NCBI GenBank assembly: GCA_024398515.1
Contig: JAKSIZ010000005.1
Span: 46,868-110,867 of the forward strand
Direction: 5' to 3'
DNA length: 64,000 bases
Source of the DNA: Bacteroidaceae bacterium
GTDB taxonomy: Bacteria; Bacteroidota; Bacteroidia; Bacteroidales; Bacteroidaceae
Shown here: positions 56,801 through 64,000 of the stretch, one piece after another
How the letters are laid out: the number at the start of each line of letters is the position of its first letter
Numbering within the stretch: position 1 is the stretch's first letter
The notes under the pieces: model-generated
Database searches by the model: none
What the model saw: only the letters and a program-made list of their open reading frames with translations
Told to the model about the DNA's origin: nothing
Program-made: the position numbers and the translations under genes

Positions 56801-59800
56801 CTGGTAATCCGCAGGTAACAATTGGTGATACAAACAACAGTCATAAGGTAATCATCGACGGCAATGTCTTCGGTGGTGGTGATGCAGCTAACGTACAGGG
56901 TAAGCCTGTTGTCTTGGTAAAGAACTGCAACACGGTAATCGGTACATTCTCTGACGATGCAGGTACTATCGACGGTACTGTATATGGTGGTGGTAATGCT
57001 GCACACATCACAGGTGCAGGCAACGGAACGAACGTAACCATCAACGGCGGTACTATCTATCGCGTATTCGGTGGTGGTAATGGTGAAGTCAAACCTGCAA
57101 ACATCGCTGGCGATGCCGTTACAAATATCCATGCAGGTCTTATCGGTCAGGTATTTGCAGGAAGTAACGAACAGGGTTCAGTTGGCGGAACTGCATCAGC
57201 AACCATCGACCATGACAATACGGATTGCAACGAGAAGATTGACGAGGTTTATGGTGGCGGTAACCTTGCAGCTGGTAATGCAGGAGCAATCACTGTTGAG
57301 TGCGGTGCCATCATCGGCGACCTGTACGGTGGTGCTAACCAAGCTAATGTGACAAGTGACATTACTCTGAATATCACTGGCGGTACTATCGACCGTGTGT
57401 TCGGTGGTAACAATACCAGCGGAAACGTAATGGGTTCAATTATAGTCAATGTGCAGAAAGACCCAACGTGCGACCTTGACCTCGGCAGTGTATTCGGCGG
57501 AGGTAACCAGGCTGCATATTCTATATATGGATACAATACGGATGGATCGGCAATAACAAGTGGAACTGCCGCTTACAGCAACCCACAAGTAAACATTAAG
57601 AATGGTACGGTAAAGAACAACGTGTATGGTGGTGGATTTGGAGAGACTGCAAAAGTATATGGTGCGCCACAGGTAACCATCGGTAACAACAGTAATGCCG
57701 AATGGGTTGCTGCTGTAGGTGGTGACGTATATGGTGGTGGTGATGCCGCTGAGGTAGTAGGTACTCCTGTGGTGAATGTCATCAATAAGTGCAACACTAC
57801 GATTGCAAATGTATATGGTGGTGGTAATGCTGCCGATGTAAGCGGTACTGACGTGAACATCGATGGCGGTACTATCACAGGCATGGTATTCGGTGGCGGT
57901 CATGGTAGCAAGGGCGACAGTTCTGCCGAACCTGCAATCCCTGCCGTTGCTGCAAACGTAAACGGTGATGTCAATCTCGATGTTACAGGCGGTACTATCA
58001 GCAAGGTATTTGCAGGTAGTAATGCTAATGGTAACATTACGGGTAAGGTTACCTTTAATATAAATAAGGAGGCAGGTCACTGTGACATGAAGATTGACGA
58101 GGTATATGGTGGTGGTAACGAAGCTGCAGGTAATGCTGCAACCATCAACATCACTTGCACTGGTGGCGAAGGTGAGTACATCCATACGGTTTATGGTGGT
58201 GCAAACGCTGCCGACATCAATAATGACATTGTGCTCAACATCAATGGTGGTCATATCGACAATGCCTTTGGTGGAAACAATACGAGTGGTGCTGTTGCTG
58301 GTTCTATTACGGTAAATGTAGATCAAGCCGCATCAACCACTGACTGCAACTCATACCTTGGCAATGTATATGGTGCAGGAAACCTTGCATTATACACGGG
58401 TAATCCGGCTGTGAACATCCTCAACGGTACAGTATCAGGCAATGTATATGGTGCCGGTAAGGGAGATGCAACGAATGAAGACCATGTACCAGGTACAGTA
58501 ACTGGTAGCCCTGTTGTCACTATCGGTGATGACGTTGCGGAACATACAGTAACAATCCTTGGAAATGTATTCGGTGGTGGTGATGCCGCTAACGTAGTGG
58601 GTACGCCTTCGGTAACAGTCAACGACTGCGCAACAACAATCGGTACAAGGACAACAACCGAGGGTGTTACAACTTATACTAATGGTACTGTCTATGGCGG
58701 TGGTAATGCTGCCCATATCACAGGCGAAGGTAACGGCACAGCAGTAACCATCAATGGTGGTACTATCAACCGCATCTTCGGTGGTGGTAACGGTGAGACA
58801 AAGGCTGCGAATGTAGCTGGTGATGCAAATACCGTTATCCATGCCGGTAACATCCATCAGGCTTTTGCAGGCAGCAATGCTGCCGGTGTTATCTCTGGCG
58901 AGGCAAATATTACAGTTGACCACGACGGTACTTGTAACGAACATCTTGATGAAGTATATGGTGGCGGTAACCTTGCTGATGGCAATGCCGGAACTGTCAC
59001 TATTGAATGTGGTGCAGATGTAGGCGATGTTTATGGTGGTGCAAATCAGGCAAACGTAACTAACGACATCACACTCAACATCACAGGCGGTCAGATTAAC
59101 CGTGTATTCGGTGGTAACAACACAAGTGGTAACATCAGCGGTTCTATCACAGTCAACATTGAAATAGATGAAACAGCTTGTACCACTGCATCGCTCAACT
59201 CCGTATATGGTGCAGGTAACCAAGCTGCATACACACCGACAACTCCTGGCGCTTACCCAGCAGTGAACCTCATCAAGGGTACTGTCAAGCAGAATGTATA
59301 TGGTGGCGGTCTTGGTGCTTCGGCTACGGTCACAAGCAATCCTACCGTAACACTTGAAGGTGTAACCGTCAATGGCGCTATCTTCGGTGGTGGTGATGCT
59401 GCTCCTGTAACAGGTAATCCTACAGTCGTTGCCAACTATGGTACATCAGCTAACATCTTCGGCGGTGGTAAGGGTGAGACAGCTATCGTAACTGGTGGCA
59501 CTCATGTTACTATCGACCAGACAGAGGGTAAGACTCTCAGCGTAGTAAACGTATTCGGTGGCGGTGATGCTGCTGCGGTTGCAGGTAGTGGTACAACTCT
59601 CATCGACATGAAGGCTGGTACGGTTGCCAACATCTATGGTGGCGGTAACCAGGCAGGTGCTGCAAGTACAACAGTCAATATGATTGGCGGTACGGTTGAG
59701 AAGACGGGTGGTGCCACTTCATCTGGTATCTATGGCGGATGTAACACCTCTGGTACTGTGACTGGCAATATAGCAGTAAACATCACTGGCGGTACGGTTG

Positions 59801-62619
59801 GTACTGCTCCTGTAAGTGAAACTCCAGCTGTTGAATCGAATGTACACGGTGGTGGTTATGGTTCTGCCACAGCAACGAATGGCAACGTAACCGTTATCGT
59901 CAATGGTGAAGCTGTCAATATATGGGGCGACGTATATGGCGGTTCGGCACTTGGTAACGTCAACGACGCTGCAACTGATCAGACAAAGGTACAACTCGAC
60001 AATGGTACAATCCACGGTTGCCTCTATGGTGGTGGACTTGGTGATAAGGATAATGCCGCACTCGTAAATGGTACAGTCAACGTAATCGTCAATGGCGGTA
60101 CAGTTACTGAACAGGTATTTGGCTGTAACAACGTAAACGGTACGCCTAAGTCGAATGTTACTGTAACAATCAACGGCACTAATGCTCATACTCCAGCTTC
60201 CGGCACAGAAGGTCAGCCAGGATATACGCCTGCTGTATATGCTATCTCTGAAGTATATGGTGGAGGTAATATGGCAAACTACTCACCGGCAAGCACAGAT
60301 AATGCATGTAGAGTAATAGTCAACAACTGCGAAAGCAGCATCGGTTACGTCTATGGTGGCGGTAATGCAGCCAACGTAACTTCTACCGACGTAACTATCA
60401 ATGGTGGTATCATCGGACAGGTATTCGGTGGTGGTCATGGTAATAAGGATGCTGAACCTCAAACTGAAGCCAACGTAACAGGCAACGTAGCAGTAAAGAT
60501 TTACGGTGGTACAATCAATCAGGTATTTGCCGGAAGTAACAGTAAGGGTACTATTGGCGGTAAGGCCACTCTGACTGTAAACAAGAACGGAACCTGCGCA
60601 ATGCACATCAACGAAGTCTATGGTGGCGGTAACGAAGCTGAAGGTAATGCCGGAAGTGTGAACATCGGCTGTACTGGTGGTGAAGGTGAAGGCATTCAGG
60701 ATGTCTATGGCGGTGCAAGAAATGCAGATGTGACAAGTGGCATCACGCTTAACATCACTGGCGGTAACCTTAACCGTGTATTCGGTGGTAACAATGTCGA
60801 TGGTAATGTCACGGGTGCAATACAAGTTAACATAAATGAAAGTGGTGCTTCATGCGGCATGAATCTCAATACCGTTTATGGCGCTGGTAACATGGCGGCA
60901 TATAAACCGACAACTTCAGGCTCATATCCTGAAGTAAATATCATCAAGGGTACTGTCAAGCAGAATGTTTATGGTGGTGGTCTTGGTTCCACGGCTGTTG
61001 TTACAAGCAACCCTGTAGTGAACATCAAGGGCGGCACGGTGACGCAAGATGTATTCGGTGGTGGCCAGGCAGCTAACGTAGCAGGTAGCACTACAATAAA
61101 CGTAATTTCAGGTACGGTATCGCGCGACCTCTATGGCGGTGGTGCTTTGGCAGATGTTACAGGCAACACCGTAGTAAATCTCACTGGCGGTACGGTGAAC
61201 AATGTATATGGTGGTGGACTTGGTGACGCAAGCACTGCTGCTCTCATCAATGGCGGCACAACTGTTACTCTCAATGGTTCTGTGGTTAAGGGTAGTGTCT
61301 TCGGTTGCAACAATGTAAACGGTACTCCGCAGGGACATGTTAAGGTTTTGGTACAGAAGACAACCGAACAGCCAGGAGCTGGTGCAGATGCTTATCACGT
61401 GGCTGCTGTCTATGGTGGTGGCAACCAAGCCGCATATTTGCCTACAAGTGATACCGACTTTACAGAAGTTGAGGTTCTGACTTGTGACAATAGCGTTCAG
61501 TATGTCTATGGTGGCGGTAATGCTGCATCTACTCCTAAGACGAAGGTAACCATCAATGGTGGTAGGATGTTCAACGTATTCGGTGGTGGTAACGGTGCTG
61601 GCGCAGGCAATCCTGGTGCCGATGTCGGTTACTTGAACCATAGCACAAGCGAAACATACGGTGCAGGTACGACAAACGTAAACATCTATGGCGGTATAAT
61701 CACTTCCGTATTCGGTGGTAGTAACACGAAGGGTAACATTCGTGTAGCATCAAATGTGGTTCTTGATGACAGAACGGAGACATCTGGCTGTACGTTCCAA
61801 GTAGGCGATGTATATGGTGCCGGAAACGAAGCCGAGATGTATGGCAACGGAAATCTTATTATTGGATGTATCCCTGGCCTTAATGAAATCTATGGCGGTG
61901 CAAAGAATGCAAATATCTATGGTGACGTTTCACTCACAATTACAAATGGAACATTCGGAAAGGTATTCGGAGGTAACAATCTTGGCGGAAATATAAGCGG
62001 AAAGATTAAGGTCCTCATCGAAGAGACTGGATGTCGTCCGGTAATCATAGGTGACCTCTATGGCGGAGGTAACCTTGCAGCATACACAGCTCCTACTACT
62101 GGTACCTCTTCTCAGGACGGCACGGAATACGACGGCAACTACCCTATCGTTGAAGTCAAGTCGTGCACGAGCATTGACCGAGTATTCGGTGGTGGACTTG
62201 GCGTTCCTGCAAATGAACTGGAACTTATTTCTGATCCAACAGAAAAGGCCGCAGCAAAGGCTAAGGGTGTCATCACTGGTAATCCTCACGTAAACATCGG
62301 TTTGGTTGAAGGTAAGTTCGCAGAAGGTGGTACGTATGGAAGCGAAACATATCCAGCCATCAGCAACAAGTGGGGCAATAAGCTCGGCACAATAGGCGAA
62401 GTATATGGTGGCGGTAATGCAGCCGACATCGATGGTGATACATACGTCAACATAGCCACAACCGAGACCGTAACCCTGACAACAGGCGAGAAAAAGAATG
62501 TCGCTCAGCCATTGAAGGGTGTCAACATCTCGGGCAATGTATATGGTGGTGGTAACGCTGCGCACGTTACAGGCAAGACGTATGTTCAGGTAGGCAAAGA
62601 CACAACCCCTGCACCATGA
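50782..62619 (+). CDS. Giant secreted repeat protein with VYGGGN-type beta-solenoid repeats
   Basis: 3945 residues in one intact frame. A long signal region (residues 1-44: a basic 30-residue lead, then ILVLAFVCSGAWA) is followed by an InlB-like repeat (about 90-150) and several Ig-like modules with repeated TTYYYSNG and TNTYYKHANG words. A Big_2-like domain (about 790-885, TGITATDKNMFIGENDKVSL) and a chitobiase-like module with KYTTDGSDP near residue 916 come next. From about 1375 to the end the chain consists of short turns ending VYGGGN, VFGGGN or VYGGA, preceded by N-I-x-GGT strands: a probable right-handed beta-solenoid. These group into six super-repeats with cysteines at fixed positions. 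No C-terminal sorting domain or membrane anchor is visible, so the end may be lost. It is probably a surface adhesin or matrix protein; its true function is unknown. Confidence 0.85.
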   Translation: MKQIYSITKRISSGRKSRFLATQQMLHRVVAILVLAFVCSGAWAARYARVYTAVSPTGSGNAYISNTTTVGNDIQASQQVNNSVTPTDKTFYVKAVPNPGYTFVEWKFTTSNGTVTIANAKSPETTIITQTAGTNNSYRDNTIQAVFKLAEGFENAGYVFYSGGTNGAYLNSNTTNTAFNPNTSLWTLNGNRFRNGENIYLRLNSSSQLSLSTTDSRNTVVLSETESGTTGQRVYIYNARYLRYNSGWTVTQTATNSGTNVVFSVVKRHHDGTDNTTKPAINTPTRSGNAINFTHTNISGTYDQTYDDYIFYNGTHHYWYDNASHSDEPQSKSTWNDAIYKWSIVEGGNYAEINATSGVLTFKNAMPTSATPIKVRLTTSNISPLADQTVDYSFTLTPTAAQSTLTTPTISCSGISGTALQMAHTNLSGSYTPAYSSFTIGGTTYYYSNGTISTSAPSAESISPTYTWSITAGGDVAEIAQDGKVTLKGNPADKTVTVQMATTTGNDKVPNPTAATATITLKKVAIVSPTVSFTNTLASDKSGIQLTPSLSGNTYTPEYATVKVGSNTYYYYNGECNANKPLSTDLSSGVTYTWTPTNGTVSTNNILTFEGTSPATVKLTATKGDYSAESATTSFTLTEEDPAPEAIAPDIVVTPKTATLGITNQPSLGYSNTQEFSIPETLEAVVKDVPAYTKIVSGTNTYYKHANGKYYTNTPAASSESQTLDFTSATWTASEEGYVTINPNGSTATVVYDGKPVGDDNTRISITANAKYGTAEKSGRAIVSLLYSYIDVTGITATDKNMFIGENDKVSLTITPNNNDAGIVYENFTYTVADENIVTIDKGTIHAVNPGATTVTVTYSDADKPDHPALRTPKSASEASATFTVTVGIKAPTIKINNDGTFTITDNNVTGSGATIKYTTDGSDPVANGTEGTSGTVTTGQTVKAVAIKGDGASKASTVASEFYAKSGVSGGTVVLNDYEDHTWTYYSGVDTSVDGGNYNTNYAGKMYSPNPRNVKITYNATNNAAVSINESETSFVYYKTLEEGATAGQYPYQVISNPFSKRPAHSGNTYYGFAGWKIVSGGQYINGYNNGQTLPLDAEITFVDLPYPSVNCTSAEIVFETTWAEASRTYITTNPGSGQTYTFNSGTYETNFVVINVNYTRQITISGSATIMMVEPDGSSDYRGRAFSGSLVPAAGANNTTKIEFANWTNTDDINAQGRNLTIGRGVTHSGATLYGTNSNENINQVFKIESGTYVSFYAIGGSGPTDNMTKQHITFGNDYDRANNNDNTKLRITSGMYLLGKAANTGTNKLIITAKSGKFTENLDHTTASASGNCFYLSYNSGTQQTNHRTLIIEGGEFWHIAGGYDRATTNDVNLKIRVKGGIIHGCVYGGAAKYRAQGSKQFVFTGGTVEGWIAGGSNGFGATTNTATTSTSTNSVSGDVQGQSYIYVGGNAIVQSTNVTKIDESVGGNVFGAGCGNTTVDSSGRVNKGTNVVIADNAHVQCGVYGGGAYGSTPATANLYVTGGLVSSIYDTQNNAFGGVYGGARQKSGADVNIYMTDGVIEGVTRSGNNGGGLYGGSNNDGTLSGSVKMQINGGYVGTDSHVANIHGGGYGQTTRVTGNVDITLGKTGAARDAEGVTVYGDVYGGSALGSVNGTAATNTYHTYVTMNAGYIHGSLYGGALGNSTTAANVYGPVQVKVYGGSVMKTDENGANGSGAVYGCNNINGAPQRAVSVDIYGTNSAPAENQYALYAVYGGGNKANYSYGTPTVTVHNCDNSIEYVYGGGNAADITGAGHGTNVTIWGGDVIGNVFGGGNGTVTAANVAGAANVTIHGGTILNVFGGSNSQGTIGGTINVNVAEQAESGHDLCPINIDNVFGGGNLAPSAAANMTIGCASHIGAVYGGANQANITSGNIDLKIAGGNIDNVFGGNNISGTISGTIKVTVNEDKTKYPCGMVVGNVFGAGNLAAYTGSPTVNIENGHLTGSVFGGGKGDATDESHATGAVTGNPQVTIGDTNNSHKVIIDGNVFGGGDAANVQGKPVVLVKNCNTVIGTFSDDAGTIDGTVYGGGNAAHITGAGNGTNVTINGGTIYRVFGGGNGEVKPANIAGDAVTNIHAGLIGQVFAGSNEQGSVGGTASATIDHDNTDCNEKIDEVYGGGNLAAGNAGAITVECGAIIGDLYGGANQANVTSDITLNITGGTIDRVFGGNNTSGNVMGSIIVNVQKDPTCDLDLGSVFGGGNQAAYSIYGYNTDGSAITSGTAAYSNPQVNIKNGTVKNNVYGGGFGETAKVYGAPQVTIGNNSNAEWVAAVGGDVYGGGDAAEVVGTPVVNVINKCNTTIANVYGGGNAADVSGTDVNIDGGTITGMVFGGGHGSKGDSSAEPAIPAVAANVNGDVNLDVTGGTISKVFAGSNANGNITGKVTFNINKEAGHCDMKIDEVYGGGNEAAGNAATINITCTGGEGEYIHTVYGGANAADINNDIVLNINGGHIDNAFGGNNTSGAVAGSITVNVDQAASTTDCNSYLGNVYGAGNLALYTGNPAVNILNGTVSGNVYGAGKGDATNEDHVPGTVTGSPVVTIGDDVAEHTVTILGNVFGGGDAANVVGTPSVTVNDCATTIGTRTTTEGVTTYTNGTVYGGGNAAHITGEGNGTAVTINGGTINRIFGGGNGETKAANVAGDANTVIHAGNIHQAFAGSNAAGVISGEANITVDHDGTCNEHLDEVYGGGNLADGNAGTVTIECGADVGDVYGGANQANVTNDITLNITGGQINRVFGGNNTSGNISGSITVNIEIDETACTTASLNSVYGAGNQAAYTPTTPGAYPAVNLIKGTVKQNVYGGGLGASATVTSNPTVTLEGVTVNGAIFGGGDAAPVTGNPTVVANYGTSANIFGGGKGETAIVTGGTHVTIDQTEGKTLSVVNVFGGGDAAAVAGSGTTLIDMKAGTVANIYGGGNQAGAASTTVNMIGGTVEKTGGATSSGIYGGCNTSGTVTGNIAVNITGGTVGTAPVSETPAVESNVHGGGYGSATATNGNVTVIVNGEAVNIWGDVYGGSALGNVNDAATDQTKVQLDNGTIHGCLYGGGLGDKDNAALVNGTVNVIVNGGTVTEQVFGCNNVNGTPKSNVTVTINGTNAHTPASGTEGQPGYTPAVYAISEVYGGGNMANYSPASTDNACRVIVNNCESSIGYVYGGGNAANVTSTDVTINGGIIGQVFGGGHGNKDAEPQTEANVTGNVAVKIYGGTINQVFAGSNSKGTIGGKATLTVNKNGTCAMHINEVYGGGNEAEGNAGSVNIGCTGGEGEGIQDVYGGARNADVTSGITLNITGGNLNRVFGGNNVDGNVTGAIQVNINESGASCGMNLNTVYGAGNMAAYKPTTSGSYPEVNIIKGTVKQNVYGGGLGSTAVVTSNPVVNIKGGTVTQDVFGGGQAANVAGSTTINVISGTVSRDLYGGGALADVTGNTVVNLTGGTVNNVYGGGLGDASTAALINGGTTVTLNGSVVKGSVFGCNNVNGTPQGHVKVLVQKTTEQPGAGADAYHVAAVYGGGNQAAYLPTSDTDFTEVEVLTCDNSVQYVYGGGNAASTPKTKVTINGGRMFNVFGGGNGAGAGNPGADVGYLNHSTSETYGAGTTNVNIYGGIITSVFGGSNTKGNIRVASNVVLDDRTETSGCTFQVGDVYGAGNEAEMYGNGNLIIGCIPGLNEIYGGAKNANIYGDVSLTITNGTFGKVFGGNNLGGNISGKIKVLIEETGCRPVIIGDLYGGGNLAAYTAPTTGTSSQDGTEYDGNYPIVEVKSCTSIDRVFGGGLGVPANELELISDPTEKAAAKAKGVITGNPHVNIGLVEGKFAEGGTYGSETYPAISNKWGNKLGTIGEVYGGGNAADIDGDTYVNIATTETVTLTTGEKKNVAQPLKGVNISGNVYGGGNAAHVTGKTYVQVGKDTTPAP

Positions 62620-62632
62620 TGGTGCAAGGGTT
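62605..62632 (+). other. Hairpin centred on the stop codon of the giant gene
   Basis: AACCCCTGCACCAT and ATGGTGCAAGGGTT form a 14-bp inverted repeat (13 of 14 paired) with the TGA stop of the giant gene at its centre. It has no T tract. Confidence 0.65.
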
Positions 62633-62683
62633 AGCCTTCTGTTTAAGGCATCATAAAACCCCGAAAGTCGTAAATGATATGAC

Positions 62684-62723
62684 CCCCAAAAGTTAGACAA
62701 AAACTTTCGGGGGTCTTATTTTA
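62684..62723. terminator. Strong inverted repeat, terminator or insertion-sequence end
   Basis: GACCCCCAAAAGTT and AACTTTCGGGGGTC pair with one mismatch or wobble around AGACAAA, and the right side continues CTTATTTTATT. It can end transcription of the giant gene. The sequence TGACCCCCAAAAGTTAGACA also resembles ends of some IS3-family elements, as far as I recall, which would fit the broken RHS gene next to it. No transposase frame is present. Confidence 0.55.
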
Positions 62724-62743
62724 TTCTAATCTATTAGTGTCCA

Positions 62744-63372
62744 CTAAAACCGAGCGGAGAAGAAACTTGTTTCATATTCCGAGGTGCCGCCCATCATCGC
62801 AATCTTTGATTGCAAATTTAGCGAATTATATTGAATTGACAAAATATTACGGTTCAAATCTTTCGTAAGATTGCCATTTGCGTCATATTCATACTCTATT
62901 GCATCGTCCGCACCATCCATGAAGTTCCAGACGTTGTTGTATGTTGGATCATCACCATCATCGCTGACAGCCACCAGCTGATTGCCATCATAACTCAACG
63001 TGAGGTCGTCAATCAAGCCGTAGCTGCCATTATCCAAAAGCCCATTGCGCTTGAGTGACGTGATATTACCCATGCAGTCGTAAGAATACTGAGTGCGGTA
63101 TCTGCCGCTACTGTTACCTGCTGTGTACGAAGAGCTAATCAGACGAGATGCATCATCGTACATGAAATTGTACCTTTGCGTGCTTGAACCGCAATTCAGC
63201 CATATCATTGCAGAAATGTTCCCGTTGTAGCAAGGGTGGTCTGAATCAGCATACTTAATATTCTCCTCAAACAAGGCTGATTGATTTCTTGCTGAAATAC
63301 TCTTCAACCATGAGTGAATGTCATAGGTATTTTGAGATGGACCAAGAGAGGAACAAAAATCCTACACCGCTA
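62744..63372 (-). pseudogene. RHS-repeat protein remnant
   Basis: The minus-strand frame from about 63372 to the stop at 62744 encodes about 208 residues of RHS/YD-repeat sequence: QNTYDIHSWLKSISA, YNFMYDDASRLISSSYT, YSYDCMGNITSLKRNG and YEYDANGNLTKDLNRNI. The first ATG (63307) lies inside the conserved part, and upstream the frame is closed by TAG, so no proper start exists. Downstream, after LNLQSKIAMMGG, the family sequence breaks off into a short unrelated tail. It is therefore cut at both ends. Intact RHS proteins carry polymorphic toxins at the C-terminus, but none is present here. Confidence 0.8.
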
Positions 63373-63442
63373 AGGAATTCACGAGGAATTGACGGAGGTG
63401 TGGGAAGTGAGGTATTTGTTGTTTCATGAACATCCTACGAAC

Positions 63443-64000
63443 CTATTCAATTCTTGTGTCTGATTCATGAATTTTTCCGTCATAATACTTATAGTGGCAA
63501 CGTAATACCCATCCATCAAGGTATACGCCCCAATTTGATTTGTCTATGGGCTTATAGTAAATATCATCAAAATAGCAGGTTTTATCTAATGGTCTTATCA
63601 GTTTTTCTATTTTAGAATACATATCCAAGAACTTATTCATATTTGTCAAAACAACAATTTTACAATCTTTTCTTTCTAAATATCCTAGAATGCGATAATT
63701 GCGATGAAAAACATATTCATGACTTAATTCATGCATTGGATGGAAAAAGCTATAAACAAAATGGAGGGTATCATTTATCTCTTCAAAGGAAAGTGCAACT
63801 ACAGTCCCCTCTTTTATCTTATCAATTGCTATTTTTATAATGTCGTTTGTAACAGAGTCAAGAGGGCTATATGTTATTTCGAATTCAGTAAGCTGCAGAC
63901 CTTCTTTCTGTTTATCTTTTGATATGTTATACAGAGAAAAGATAGTTGTAGAGTCCAACAGCAAATGCAAATTTATATAAAATGTTTGAAGAAACAATAT
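63443..64000 (-). CDS. Hypothetical protein, 5' end beyond the window
   Basis: The frame is open from the window edge to a stop at 63443, at least 185 residues, and contains no ATG near the edge, so the start lies outside. Visible words include KEGLQLTEFEITYSPLDSVT, HELSHEYVFHRNYRILGYLE and NWGVYLDGWVLRCHYKYYDG. I recognise no family, and it has no clear membrane segment. It lies behind the RHS remnant on the same strand, where immunity or associated proteins of RHS loci often sit, but no specific link can be shown. Confidence 0.6.
   Translation of the reverse strand: MLFLQTFYINLHLLLDSTTIFSLYNISKDKQKEGLQLTEFEITYSPLDSVTNDIIKIAIDKIKEGTVVALSFEEINDTLHFVYSFFHPMHELSHEYVFHRNYRILGYLERKDCKIVVLTNMNKFLDMYSKIEKLIRPLDKTCYFDDIYYKPIDKSNWGVYLDGWVLRCHYKYYDGKIHESDTRIE

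Noticed and set aside
57436-59223. Long minus-strand frames of about 260-300 residues antisense to the giant gene
   Set aside because: They are low-complexity Thr/Ile/Ser frames created by the repeated Gly/Val/Asn codons on the plus strand.
50782-62619. Giant protein as a classical type V autotransporter
   Set aside because: The signal region is long and basic as in some autotransporters, but there is no C-terminal beta-barrel translocator.
62684-62743. A complete insertion sequence after the giant gene
   Set aside because: Only an IS-end-like inverted repeat is visible; there is no transposase frame between 62620 and 62744.

Overview
The window looks like a chromosomal segment of a Prevotella/Segatella-type member of the Bacteroidales. 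The evidence is a SusC/SusD pair, BACON-domain and DUF3109-type proteins, a MurF-alanine racemase fusion and AT-rich leaders. Promoters repeatedly fit the Bacteroidetes pattern TTTG-N19/20-TAnnTTTG (for example before the genes at 2822, 22116, 24227, 29400, 39840 and 45621). No tRNA, rRNA or CRISPR array was found.

Layout. 1-2.6 kb (minus): the start of a membrane protein cut by the window edge, a 52-residue small protein, and a secreted BACON protein. 2.8-7.4 kb (plus): a DUF6621-like protein, recA, an M13 peptidase and a helix-hairpin-helix protein. 7.6-16.5 kb (minus): a long same-strand run holding HigB/HigA, an M3 peptidase, a second toxin-antitoxin pair, dCMP deaminase, a C-terminal processing protease, 5-formyl-THF cyclo-ligase, a PfkB sugar kinase and an OPT transporter; the last five form a tight operon. 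16.8-27.5 kb (plus): an HU-like protein, two coupled glycoside hydrolases, gyrB, a GSCFA protein and MurF-Alr. 28-40.5 kb: a thioredoxin-fold lipoprotein without its cysteines, SusC/SusD, rpsO, a FadL-like porin, DUF3109, ung, gpmI and a lipoprotein. 41-46.9 kb (plus): a third toxin-antitoxin pair, a rhamnosidase-sialidase fusion and an Lnb/DUF4105 protein. 46.9-64 kb is the accessory part: Bro-N, RhuM and ORF6N regulators (the last two share a PLD-like C-terminal domain), an Abi-type HEPN gene between two copies of a 189-bp direct repeat, an 11.8-kb gene for a giant secreted repeat protein, and an RHS remnant.

The metabolic theme is breakdown of plant polysaccharide, plausibly pectin/rhamnogalacturonan: two GH78-type enzymes, a uronidase-like enzyme, a sialidase-fold module and a SusCD importer.

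Two things stand out. (1) A family of five intergenic elements shares one strict architecture: three copies of a 16-17-bp palindrome separated by exactly 6 bp, with related flanks. The palindrome is nearly constant within an element but differs between elements. I do not recognise it as a described repeat family. (2) In the 46.9-63.4 kb region, an Abi gene has been inserted together with a 189-bp duplication that rebuilt the 3' end of the upstream gene, the leader and the signal-peptide start of the giant gene. That giant protein carries six nested super-repeats with regularly placed cysteines.
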